From assembly GCA_000697665.1 (NCBI GenBank), contig KL197711.1, positions 1,803,254-1,867,253 of the forward strand: a stretch of 64,000 nucleotides of DNA, given 5' to 3'. Every line of letters begins with the position of its first letter. The stretch's first letter is position 1. The notes under the pieces were generated by a model. It was not told the DNA's origin. It ran no database searches and saw only the letters and a list, made by a program, of their open reading frames with translations. Shown here piece after piece: positions 15,500 to 26,930 of this stretch. Position numbers and translations under genes: made by a program. Source of the DNA: Jaapia argillacea MUCL 33604 (Eukaryota > Basidiomycota > Agaricomycetes > Jaapiales > Jaapiaceae).

Positions 15500-16303
15500 G
15501 GGTATGGACAGCTGGGATATTTATACAAGAGAACAGGCAGTAGAAGTAAATTGGCGGAGCGAAGAGGGCTGTGGCGATCCGTAGGTGTCTATGCGCAACT
15601 ATTTCTGGAAGAAGGGTCCGAACTCGCGGCTAGATTATGCTGGATTTGGGTGAACGCTAACTAGATGGGATGTGGCAAGTCCTTCCTGACCTTTGCATGA
15701 AAAGTTGTCGAACAGATAGTTGCTGGAAGAAGTCAAAATGGCTCGAGCAAAGGAGGGAAAGAAGGACGCTAACCAGAGGACTGAGCTGTTTACCCTTCAT
15801 GCCAATCAAATACTGACGCGCTGAAATGCAAATTCATCGGTTCCGTCAGGGCTTGCGGGCAAGGCCGACGTAGCCTCCGATGAAGAACCTCGAGAAGCAG
15901 AGTCAGCGAAGTCCAGATTTATCAAAGTCCCACCTTGTCAAGGTCAACTGCCCGGTTTCGTTGCCGTAATTACAGCGATTACGAGCCCCGGATGCGTGTC
16001 GTTTGCACCACATATTTCTGGTTATCCTTGGTCTCGCAGGGGACTGTGTCGTGAGCTGCTCAACCTTCGTGTTCGGTTATCCCCGGTCCGAGCGCACAAA
16101 CTCACCGCCAGATTCAACACTCGATATCCAATCTCACCCTTTTTTGCGATCACCAACTCTCTTCTGATCGAGCTGGATCGATTCCGCCAGCGAGATTGGC
16201 TTTACCTCTCTCGTATCTGGTGGCAAAATAAATCTTGGAGGCTCGAACCAATCGCCGGCCGAGTTTGTTTTTTCGTTCTTCACAGCGTTACTCATCTGCC
16301 ATC
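15500..16303. other. Divergent promoter region between the PAS gene and TRM61
   Basis: About 800 bases separate the two divergently transcribed starts. A plus-strand frame from 15996 and its shadows have no recognisable content. I see no repeat or RNA gene. Confidence 0.5.
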
Positions 16304-18382
16304 ATGTGGTCGTCAGCCCGTACGATTGCAGCGGGGGACTTGGTGATAGTTTGGTTGGTGAGGGCATTCCAGATCTTGACTTGCTGCGCACTAATCCAAC
16401 GGATCTTGAACTTTCCCGCTGGCGAACTTTCGTCTCGCGCTGAAAGACAAGGGACCTCATTCAACCGCTCTATATCACGCCTGGTAAAGAATTCAACAGC
16501 AAGTTCGGTGTCTACCGCCATGCAGACCTCGTTGGTGTCCCATACGGTTCCAAAGTCGGCTCCAGAAATGGCAGGGGCTTCATCCATCTTCTTCGCCCTA
16601 CGCCCGAACTCTGGACCGTGGCTTTGCCTCACCGAACGCAGATCCTGTATCTCGCAGACATCGCGTTTATCACCTCATGGCTCGACATAAAAAGTGGAAG
16701 CCGTGTCATCGAAGCTGGTGCGTGTGTGCTCCTCCACATGCTTTTCTGGAATTACTGCTCGTTTCCGTGAGACGGGAGAAATATCCCCACAAATTTCTGG
16801 CATGTCCTCAACTTTACGCCACTGCTCGTGTATCTCCCCTTCCTTTGCCAGCTTCTGGGACCTTTCATCAGGACACGTTGCATGGGACCCCTGGCACTGC
16901 CTCTACTTTTGAGTGGCGAGCTCTGACGAAGTGCTATTCCTGGGGTCTGCTCCACTGTCAGGCAAGACGGTAGAACTTCATTTTGACTTCAGATCCAACG
17001 CACCGAGTCTATCTCCGTCCTCTCATAGATGCAATGCGTTATCTATATCTGCTACTTCCTTTCTCCACATCAGTTCTCATGGTCTTGTTCATTTTACACA
17101 ATTGAATTCATACTCAGCCACCTAACGCTGACCTTGACTTCTTCCCTACTTGCCGTTCTGTCATTGTGTTAGGTACGGGTTCAGGATCATTTACGCACTC
17201 AACGGCAAGGACAATAGGTCCCAGTGGACACCTGTGGTCTTACGAATTCCATGAGGCGAGATACAACAAAGCAAGGCAAGTTTATTACCTTCGATCGTCA
17301 TGGGAATGGTAGTGGACATCTCTCTGAGTTGATCCTCTCGAAATTAGAGAAGAATTCGGGCAACATGGGATGCAAGACATCGTTTCTATTACACACCGAA
17401 ATGTATGCAAGGAAGGTTTTACCGTTGAGGACACGGTCGATTCTGGTGAGATTAATGTACGCATGCCGTCCAGGGAGCGTCTAAACTTCACCATCATTTA
17501 GTGTTCCTTGACTTGCCTGCACCGTGGGACGCAGTTGAACATGCAAAGCAGGCATTGCGAGTGTGTATATCACCGTATCGTGTGCATCTTGAACCGAGAC
17601 TGATGCATTCTGGAATTGCTCCCGTAGAAAGACCGTTTGACGCGGATATGCTGCTTCAGCCCATGCATGGAACAGGTGCTCAGAACAGTTAGTGCGTTGA
17701 ATGACGCAGGGTTCACTGGTTCGTCCGTCGTTCACTTTTTATCTGAGAAATGTCCGAACTCATCGGAACGCTAGAAATCACGATGTACGAAACCCTTCTC
17801 CGCCCCCAAGATATTTCCCAAGTGCCCCCGCTTCAAACCATCAGTGAGGCCAGTGAAAGGTTGAGGGAATGTGAGAAGAAACGGGAGGAGAAGCGGATCA
17901 AGCAGATCGCTGATGCGCGATCTCGAGGAGGAAAGAGGAAGCGAGATGGAAACGAGGATGAGGCCGGCGGTGAGGGCACCGAGCCAGGTGCAACCCAGGA
18001 GGAAGACGGTTTGGAAAGCAAAAGAGCCAAAACCGAGGAAGACCCTTCTTCGGGACTGAGTATAAGTGATGTGGTGGTCGCCACAACAAATCCGGAACAA
18101 GGGTCGTCGTCTTCGTCTTCAGCAAACCTTCATATACGTTCGCCTCCGCCGTCCATGACGAAGATCAGCCTTTCCAAGACGTTCCCGGAGGTCAGGGGGC
18201 ATACGTCTTATCTCACTTTTGCTTGTCTACTCCCTGCCTTCGCCAGGGCAGCCGCGTCGCAGGCGAATTCGGGCGAGGTAGACCGATTGGAAGAGGGCGG
18301 GGATGGCGTCACAGCTGGTTTGAAAGGCGAGGGTATAGGTAGCGATAGCCTGAGTGTATCGATGGAGGTCGACGTTAGCTGA
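16304..18382 (+). CDS. TRM61: tRNA (adenine-58-N1)-methyltransferase catalytic subunit
   Basis: Seven exons (16304-16357, 16447-16717, 17173-17275, 17348-17445, 17502-17560, 17628-17718, 17775-18382) give 427 residues in frame. The N-terminal [38 protein letters not shown] and [20 protein letters not shown] are highly typical of Trm61. The SAM-binding motif [15 protein letters not shown] spans the third intron, followed by [17 protein letters not shown] and [19 protein letters not shown]. With Trm6 it makes 1-methyladenosine at position 58 of tRNAs in the nucleus. The C-terminal 120 residues carry a charged, low-complexity insertion before [14 protein letters not shown]. Introns are 50-90 bases except the one at 16718-17172 (455 bases). 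The intron at 17276 uses a GC donor. Confidence 0.93.
16718..17172 (+). other. Unusually long intron in TRM61
   Basis: The intron has 455 bases, against 50-90 for nearly every other intron here. It starts GTGCGT and ends TTAG, and both borders are fixed by the SAM-binding motif that the exons rebuild. I could not identify a snoRNA or other gene inside it. Confidence 0.8.
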
Positions 18383-18677
18383 TATCCACTAGCAGCATGT
18401 TCTTTTATATATGGTCTCCTCAAGTCGTGGCCTTTGCAATTGAGATCCCCACTACTTAACAACCAACTACTTCCTCGTGCGTGGGCTAAGCAGCTGAGTC
18501 GCAGGACGTTGGTGTTTCCTGCTCTTAGTGTCGCGCACAGTCTACTCCCGCCGGGCCGTTGGTTTCGGCAACTTCCATTTGCGGCTCCGACGCGTTGACG
18601 CGCTCACCGTGTCTCATAATGCCTCTCTTTGTCAGCTCCTTGGAGCGTGTCCTTTCCTTGTTTTCTGCTAGAGCAAC

Positions 18678-21600
18678 ATGTCATTAATCGACGAGACTGG
18701 CTCTGCTGTCGGGGAGGATAGCGAGGACGATATGGACTGGGAAGAGGTCGCCTTTCCGGAGTCTAACCTACCAGGGGGGTCCGTTTCGCTATATCCTCTC
18801 GGGGACGAAGACCCCATAGCTGAGCAGCCAGTTCCTGGGTCGGGAAATATTGAGATTACTCTGCAAGCGAGGCCCAAGGATACCAAGAGTTCTGCCCCCA
18901 AGTATGTTCGCCCATCTGATACGAGTATGGTTTGAGTTGAATTGAAACCCTGGCAAAACGACACTTGGTTAGAAAGACAGGCATCTCGCACGCCGAAAGG
19001 TTACTGAGGATAGACGTTCACAAAGTACACACTGTGGCTCTTCTAGCGAATGCCTCCGTTCGAAACAAATGGATCAATGATGACTTGCTACAAGTGCGTA
19101 TTCCTGCTTTCAGTTGGCGAGCCTTGCTTAGACTGCTCTCCGTGGCTAGGCGAGGCTGTTGTCCATGGCACCTATGTCCTTGCAAACCTCTTTCACTATG
19201 ATCCATAAGTCAACAGTTCCCGATTCAGCAAAACGAGGTCGCCTCTTTGAAGCCGCCGTGACTCGTCTCGTTGAATGGTGGGCAAACGACTACTTCGAAG
19301 TAGACGCGATAGGTCTGAGGAGCAGAACGTTTGACCAAGTCGCCAAAGCGATTCAAATTCACGAAACCCAAGATCCGAAAGGAACAGGCAAACATTCGCA
19401 GCCTGCACTCGATATGGAAGACCTTCTGGACAACACTGACGACCTCATTCGTTCCCCAAAGTCCCTTCAGAAGCACGCTTTGCAGGGGTCCGGGTCAAGA
19501 GACACCTCCGCTCAACTTTTTACGGCACTTTGTAGGGCCCTAGGTATACCCGCCCGGTTGGTCTGTAGTTTGCAGGCTGTTCCATGGAAAGCGAGTGTTG
19601 GGAAGCCAAAGCCCAAAACGAAACCTAAAGGCAAGAATGCGAAGGGGAAGGGGAAGGGGAAGGGGAAGGCAAAGAAAGAGGACGAAGACGACGACGAGAT
19701 GGAGGAGGTTGATATTCCCAGCAACGGCGCCGGGCCGTCTACTTCAACTAGCACCAGAGTCCATTCACCCTTCCCCGGGGGCGGCCAACGTCTGGATGGC
19801 ACGACTCCGACCGCAGCAGGGAAGGAGAAGATTAAGGAGTCGACACCAACCATCAAGCTTCGAGGCTCACAAAAGTTAAAAGGCCGAACTCTGGCTGACG
19901 ATTTCCCGCGTATGTTTTGCCTTTATCCGGTTTAACTGTCCATTGTCGCTGACTCAATTCGCCGAATATGCTTCAGCACCACCACCTCAGCCTACGACAA
20001 CCCCACCAGTCTTCTGGACCGAAGTGTTCTCTCGCGCAGATGGTCGCTGGATCCCAGTCGACCCTATCCGATCATTGGTCAACAAACGCAGGATATTCGA
20101 TCCTACGTCGATATCATCTCAACCATCTGGACCCTCCTCTTCAACATATAATCGTTTAACATATGTGGTTGCGTTCGAAGAAGATGGGTATGCAAGGGAC
20201 GTCACTGCTAGATACGCGAAAGAGTATGGTGCTAGGGTTTTAAAGGCTCAAGTTGCGGATGGGAGAGCTGGGGGTAAAGCTCGGAAGGCGTGGTGGGATA
20301 GGGTTTGCGGTATGGTGAAGAGACCGTATCGTTTGAATAGGGATGATGTTGAGGACGAGGAGCTGCAGGCCGAGGCTGTGCGAGAGGGTATGCCGACAAG
20401 TATGACTGGCTTTAAGGACCATCCCTTGTGTGCACTCATTTCCCCTCTCTGTATGCCATCATGTTAACCGGTCATCTCAGATATGTCTTAACTCGGCACC
20501 TCAAGCACAATGAAACCCTGCATTCACCCACCGAACTTGGTAAATTCAGAGGCGAACCCGTATATCCACGATCATCAGTCGTTTCCCTCAAAACAGCAGA
20601 GAATTGGATGCGAATAGGCCGGAAGGTCAAAGAAGGTATGCAGCCAATGAAGTGGAGCAAAGTCCGAGCTGTTACAGTGAGCAAGAAGCGAGAAGTCGAG
20701 ATGGCTATGGCGGAGGAACGTGATAGGAAGGGGAAACAGCGAGAGAGGGAGTTAGGGGTTGAGAGACTTGGGGAGGATGGGCTTGAGATTGAGATTGATG
20801 ATGGGATGGTGTCGAAGACGGCCGGGAATAAGAAAGAGACGGATGAGGGGATCATGCAAGGGTTGTATGCTGAGTTTCAGACCGAGTTGTATCATCCGCC
20901 ACCAGTCGTGAACGTCCGTCCCTCCTCTATCCTCTTTGTCTTTGTCTCTTCTGATCGCCAGATATCTAGGGTAAGATACCGAAGAACGATTTTGGGAATA
21001 TCGATCTGTACGTCCCGTCGATGCTTCCAGTTGGTGCTGTTCACATTCCATGTAAGTATCATCTTGTGGAGACGTCACTTGAATCTTAACCTCCATTAGA
21101 TAAGGGAACGGCGAAAATTGCGCGACAGCTTGGTTTTGATTATGCAGAGGCTGTTGTACGTCCCTGCCGTCGTGGAGTGCTACCGACTGTTGTTCTCATT
21201 TTGCTTCACTCTCTTTCAGACGGGTTTCGAGTTCAGAAATCGAAGAGCAACGCCCATCATCGTTGGCATTGTCATCGCTATGGAGAACGAGCCCGCTCTA
21301 CTAGAGGTATGCCTCAATTAATCCAATAGTGATCGAAAACATGCTGACATAATTTGGTTCACCTCTGCAGGCGTACTGGGAGGTTGAGAAGGCCGCGGAA
21401 GAGAAGAAGCAGGCGAAACAGCATGAACAAGTTTTGAAGCGATGGATCAGACTTGTGCAAGGACTTCGTATACGCCAGCGGTTACAAAAGCAATATGCAA
21501 GTGAAGGAAGGGTGCAGGCTGAACAACCCGTTGGTGAAGATCAAGACGGACAGGAAGAGAAGGTGCGAGGAATTGCCGTTGATCTCTGGACCGATTGTTC

Positions 21601-22333
21601 ATGATCAAAATCCCCTTCATAGGCCCCATTCGTTGAGCCTGGAGGATATCTGACTGCGGTTGATGATATTGTACAACCCTTTTCACTTCCTCGATACCAA
21701 CACACAAATCTCGACGTACCATCCACCTCGATGACTTTGTCTCTCAAACTAGGATCGGGTCATAATAACTCGCCTGTTGTTTGTCATGATATACCTTCAA
21801 ACGATCCGCCTCCGATGGCCATTGCTCGGAATATCAACGATGAAGAAGATATGGAGGAAGTGATGATCTCTGCATTTCAACCTAATGGCGATTCTAGGGC
21901 CCCCAAAACAATGCGAGAATTGGCCGAAGACGCTGCGCGGAGGCAGACGCCTGTCGTGTCACCAGGATCTGCTGCCAAGGAAGACGCAGAAGAATACCAA
22001 CCTTCTCCTCCTTCTCCATCACACACAGCACCGAATCGCAAACCAGTGGACACTCGGAGGTCAAGGACAGGCACCCCCGCTAGTGCCGCGAAACCCAGGG
22101 GTGGAAACCGGAGAGCGAGTAAGAGAACTCGAGCGGATAGCGTGTGTTCCATGTCTGGCGATGATGCCGATGCTCAGAATGTCCGACCGTCACCTGCGAA
22201 GCGAGGGAAGACTGTTCCGACTCAGGTGGTTAAATCGGATCGCGTGCTCAGAGCCCGGGCACCAAAGGACCCAAACAAACTTCAAGAGGAGAGGGAACAT
22301 GAGGAGGCGTATAGAAGGGCTATTCGTGGTTAA
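18678..22333 (+). CDS. RAD4: DNA repair protein Rad4/XPC homologue
   Basis: Ten exons (18678-18901, 18973-19093, 19150-19909, 19977-20427, 20481-20913, 20970-21051, 21100-21155, 21220-21306, 21371-21562, 21623-22333) read through as 1038 residues. The N terminus is acidic. The transglutaminase-like region is visible as LLSMAPMSLQTSFTMIHKS and LFTALCRALGIPARLVCSLQ, interrupted by a Lys-rich linker of GKGKGK repeats. The beta-hairpin domains follow: YVLTRHLKHNETLHSPTELG, NDFGNIDLYVPSMLPVGAVH and ATPIIVGIVIAMENEPALLE. The protein recognises helix-distorting DNA damage in nucleotide excision repair, with a Rad23 partner. The C-terminal 230 residues are Ser/Pro-rich and basic. The gene lies 295 bases after TRM61 on the same strand. 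Confidence 0.93.
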
Positions 22334-23341
22334 GCGAGCAGCCTTTCGCACCCCCTTTTAGTATAATTAATCATCAGTTATCGTGGTCTTCGTTTACTCT
22401 CCCCTATAATTCCCGAAAACACTAGCATGACGGAGCGGCCCCATGGACTATTATCGTTTTAGATACTCCCTCTGCGTTCAAGCTTCAAGTCTCTGACATC
22501 GAACGTGCAGAGGACCCTCGGCATGCGCTTTAATTTTGAGTCGTCGGGCTTCGCGAAGTCGCACAGCCACAATGAAGTCATGGTCCACTTTTGAAAATTG
22601 TTACAGTATGATCTGTAATACCTGGCTTGTTGATTGCTTTCTGCTTCCAACTTGATCTTGATCTGGCACGCAGTGCTGTCGCTTTTACAGTACCTCACAG
22701 GCCTCACATTGGGTATGACACAACTGAATATTTATGGCGTATACTCATTGGAATGTGCTTTGGAGTTTTCCGTTGAACATTTTCGGGAATTTCTCGCTTC
22801 GGCAGGGATACGCGCTTCCCCCCTCAACTTTGACATCAACAACTGTGGGGCGGGTCGTGACGAGATTGGAGCTCTGTGATAAATCGGAATGCATGTGTTT
22901 CCGACATGCCGTTGCCTTTTTGCGACTCAACGCCTACGAACCTCACTCTGGGGTGCCTCTTATGGAATGTCCGTTCACCGTACGTTTCATTGACCCCACC
23001 GCTCCTTCTCGCCTTACATATATTGTGTATCAAGGTGGCGTTTACCACTTCCCAGTCGTCGCGAAGCTCTTTCTCCTATCGGAACCGGTGTGTCGGAATG
23101 GGGGCACAACCCTTGTCGTAATTCACGCTTGCTCGAAGGGCTTCAACCCACCATCCCTGCTCCACCATAATCGACACGGAGATTGCTCTATGATGACATC
23201 ACGGCCCTCTCCGGTCCTATATATGCGTCCCAGGGTGCTTGACTTATCCTTCAGCACATACACGGCCATCCAGATATCTAGCCAACTTTCTTTGTCCCCT
23301 TCTCCCTATCTCGACATAGGCCATCGACCATAGACCTCGTT
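22334..23341. other. Intergenic region between RAD4 and the HAD phosphatase gene
   Basis: About 1 kb. It contains a 199-codon plus-strand frame (22734-23333) with no family resemblance, and the last part is probably the promoter and 5' leader of the phosphatase gene. No other signal is seen. Confidence 0.5.
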
Positions 23342-24595
23342 ATGTCTTTCCCGAACAACATCCACACATTTGAGGCCGACGCTGTCCTATTTGACATGGT
23401 GTGTATCCGCTCTATCTATCTCAAGCCTCTCTGTTTCGTGGCTCGACACGGCGCTAACTCCTACAGTGTGCAGGATGGCACGTTGACCGACTCAATTGCC
23501 GCCGTGGAAGCTGCCTGGGGTAAAGTCGCCAAAGACATCGGCCAAGACCCAGCCCACGTCATCGCAGCTACCCATGGTAAACGCGCCGTCGATAACCTGG
23601 CGCAGTTCAAGCCTCAAATCAAAGATCACGAGATGGACGATGAAGTACAACAGTTTGAGGAGAGCATCTTGTTCTTCGCGGACGCGTATCACAAGCATGG
23701 TCCAGGCTCACGACAGAACTCGTTGAATGTTTCGCCGGTCGAAACGCCTGGATCTTTGACTCGAGCTAGTACCCCTCTCAGCTCGGGCGCTGCAACTCCA
23801 GAGCTTTCAATGACTCCAGCATCCTCGGCACCCCCATCCCGTTCTCAATCCTTCTCCTACACCGACTTTCGTCGCCCCTCACTCTCTCAGCCACCGTCGG
23901 GTCGCCGTTCCTCATTCGCCACTCGCTTGAGCAACATGCTCACTATGAGTGCCTTACCGGAGTCCGATCAGGCAATTTTTGAGGACCCGATCATGGAAGA
24001 AGCGCATGAAGAGATCCTAGCGTTGGAGGGTAAAGAGGAGAAACACCTCCTTACGGCTTGGCAGCTCGAGGCTGCGGGAGTTGATAGGAGCGTTAGAATT
24101 TTGCCGGGTGTTAAAAGGATGATTGAGTCCCTTCCTGATGGGCGATACGCAGTCGCTACTTCAGGTGCAAAGACTTACGGTACGTCTTTCTGTCCCTATG
24201 ATTCGTTTGACGGCGATGTCAATTGACTGACTTTGCGACGATTTCTAGCATATGGGTGCATGACTCGCGTCGGCATTACCCCACCTCCCGTCACCATCAC
24301 AGCCGATGACAAACGTCTCAAAGCAGGCAAACCCGCCCCAGATCCCTTCCTCCTCGCCGCCAAATGTCTTGGTTTCGACGCCAAAAAGTGTGTCGTGTTC
24401 GAAGACTCTCCTTCAGGCATTCGCGCTGGTGTGGCTTCTGGTGCTACTGTCATCGCGGTTTGTACGAGCCACGAGAGGGCTAAGATTGAGGGTTGTGGTG
24501 CGCATTACTTGGTGGAGGATATGCAGCAGGTGAAGTGCGATGTCGTAGGGGAGGATGCCGAAGCGAAGTTGAAGTTTACGGTTATCACTGCGTGA
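23342..24595 (+). CDS. HAD-superfamily phosphatase with a Ser/Pro-rich cap insertion
   Basis: Three exons (23342-23398, 23474-24179, 24249-24595) give 369 residues. All four HAD motifs are present: AVLFDMDGTLTDS (nucleophile Asp, split by the first intron), AVATSGAKTY (motif II), AGKPAPDPFLLAAKCLGF (motif III Lys) and CVVFEDSPSGIRAG (motif IV acidic pair). The layout matches the fungal glycerol-3-phosphate / 2-deoxyglucose-6-phosphate phosphatase group, which usually has about 240-250 residues. The excess is roughly 110 residues of Ser/Thr/Pro-rich sequence (about residues 85-195) inside the helical cap. A soluble sugar- or polyol-phosphatase is likely. The exact substrate cannot be told. Confidence 0.88.
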
Positions 24596-24848
24596 TCATC
24601 CTAGGCGCCCTCATTGACTCATTTTGTAGCATTAGATTAGAAGTAGAGCCATTGTTCATTTTGTATTGATAGAATGTTGTTACCAGTAGACGAAACACAC
24701 CAAATTTATCGTACATACATTATTCAACATCTGCCATCCGCACGAGAGAGCAATATGGAGTGGTGGAACTTGCAACGGTTTACAACCTATTCCTCACACA
24801 ACGCACACATGCAAGCATTCGGCAGTTTCGGCAACACTATTGAGCTCG

Positions 24849-26279
24849 TTAGCAAGCTTGCGTCCGACCCGATCTGAGACTCACAAGCAAGTATCGATCC
24901 AAAAACGTCCAACATTCTTGACACATGTTCGCCCCTGACCTGACACGCCAGTCTCCGTGTTGACAGTCGTGATTGTCACGCAAGTCAGCAGCAGCACGAC
25001 GGACACGTTGTTGATGTACTTGGACCTGCGCGGGAGGGGCCCGGGGCTCTGGAACACCATATTGCAGTTGAACTTGTTCCTCAGCTCGATCGAAAAGTAG
25101 GTTCTCATCCCATTGGAGGCATTTACATTTCTTCCAAGTCACTCCGCACTTGTAGCAGAACTCGGCCTGACATGCGCACTTGCTGAAACATGCATGCACG
25201 CGATCAAGGTCGAATTCAATATCACAATGAGTCGAGGGCACATACATATGATTACAGCCATGGGCTAGCTCTGTGAATCTCCGACATTTAGGGCAGCGCC
25301 GATAGCCTTTCCGCGTGGCAAGGTCGAGGAAGACGGCATCCCCAGAATCGGGATGACATCCTCCCAGCGGATGTTCGAAGGATTTACACTCGGCGCATAC
25401 GCGGGTATTACACTCAGTGCATGAGACGACACCTCGAGAGGCCTCTGCAGGGCCAAGGAAGGCTGAGCACGTCGACTTGGGACAGTAAAGTCGATTGGGG
25501 GTTGCGTGCTCGCGTTCCTTGGCGCTGTAGTCAATTGCCTGCTTTTCGGTGAGGTGGGGGCGAACGAGGTCGAGGGGGATGTGTTTCTGGCAGCAGCGAG
25601 CGGGGAGTAAACTCTCGTCTTTGGTTGCGTAAATGAAAAGCGCCGACAGGCAGTCAAAATCGTAGTGGCTAAGAAGGTGGTTCAATCACTTTGTCGATGT
25701 TTGAGTTTTGAAGTGGTGACTCACTGTCCGCATGGAACTCGTACGGCCTCTGAAGAGGAGACTGTGCTCCGACATATTGTGCATATAACTTGTACTGCTT
25801 TGCTAAGAAAAAATGAGTCTCTAGTCCTAGATAAGGGACGAGTTGGAATAGAATAAACCCTACCTGTCTTGAGGCCGAGAGGATCCTTCAAGGTGAGCCT
25901 TACTGGAATGTTCCGCGCGGATAGACACCGTCGTCTTGGCATCCTTTACCACCTCTTCAGGTGGGAAAGGTCGACCATCTCGTAACGCGATCGCTATCAT
26001 ATGATCACGACGAGCAATGGCTTCCTCCCTCATCACAGACTCCAAAATAGGGGCATCTGCCCGCATCGCAGAGTCGATGCTGAAGGCGAATGTATGGTCA
26101 AGTAGACTGAGCTGAAGACTTTTTAGATCGTCTGCATAGATCCTCTGGGCGAGTAAGGAGTCATCTATTGCGTCTTCTCTTCCTTTTCCTTTGGAATTTT
26201 GGTCCAACTCGGCCAAATCGTCGAGGTGGAATTTGGCGAGGAGGTTCAAAAAGTCGGCGTCGAGGGGTTCGTTGTCCAT
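24849..26279 (-). CDS. RBR-type (RING-IBR-RING) E3 ubiquitin ligase, paralogue 1
   Basis: The first exon starts at 26279 (MDNEPLDADFLNLLAKFHLD) and holds an acidic N-terminal region of about 135 residues. RING1 follows: CTICRSTV, then VPCGHHYDFDCLSALF, with RCCQKHIPLDLV. The IBR has LYCPKSTCSAFL, CTECNTRVCAECKSFEH and CHPDSGD. RING2 has RRCPKCRRFTELAHGCNHM, then a short intron, then CACQAEFCYKCG. In RBR ligases the RING2 cysteine in the GCNHM segment receives ubiquitin, and it is present. The C-terminal part has another Cys/His pair set (NHDCQHGDWR, NMCQECW). The product probably ubiquitinates unknown targets. Its neighbour at 26931 is a close paralogue in the opposite direction. Confidence 0.88.
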
Positions 26280-26930
26280 TTCTCTGGGGTTTCCTAGAGG
26301 GGGGAGAGGTCCAGCAGCGTGGGGAGGTGGTTAACGATAATCCTTATCAAGGAAATCCATGGAGTGCAACTCACCAGTGATCGATCGAGGCTAGTAAAGG
26401 ACCTCATCGGGGTCACCTCCTGACTGGTAAAAATAAAAATAATGCGGTGAACGGTTTTCGTATAGCAGTGAAAGGACTTCCGCTCTCCGTTCTCGGATCG
26501 AAGCTCGTGAAGACAGAGCAGCGTACTGGAATATACCTACCTACCTACCGACCGACCAACCGACCAACTAGTAGTATCGTCACGCCGTCACACCGTCATG
26601 GTGTACAAGTCACAGAACTACAGTCACACCTCGACTCGGCATCGTCGAAATCATCGTTCAGCCATCTGACAATCCGGAACTTGCGTTATCGTAGTGCGTC
26701 GGCTATCTCACATTACCTCTGTCTCCCAAGTTTTTGGAGAGTTGAAGGATCAATATTCATATCTGGAGCTGATTTCCTTGAAGGCAGTGACACGTTACGG
26801 TTGGAGTCATTCCCGATGGTCGCCAAATTAGATGATTATCCATTGTCCAATGGATTCACGAGGTAAACAACTACTGAATAGGGTTCCGTGAGTATGGTGA
26901 CCTCGAGGCAATCCCCTCTCTCGATTCACC
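26280..26930. promoter_or_regulatory. Shared divergent promoter of the two RBR genes
   Basis: The two RBR start codons face away from each other across 651 bases. The stretch contains a degenerate tetranucleotide tract (CCTA/CCGA/CCAA units, about 26535-26570) and no supported gene. Shared regulation is inferred from the arrangement only. Confidence 0.5.
26535..26570. repeat. Degenerate CCTA/CCGA/CCAA tetranucleotide repeat
   Basis: Tandem four-base units run for about 36 bases in the divergent promoter of the RBR pair. The pattern is read directly from the sequence. Confidence 0.8.

Noticed and set aside
22734-23333. 199-codon plus-strand frame upstream of the HAD phosphatase
   Set aside because: It has no family resemblance, includes the likely promoter and leader of the next gene, and lacks splice or conservation support.
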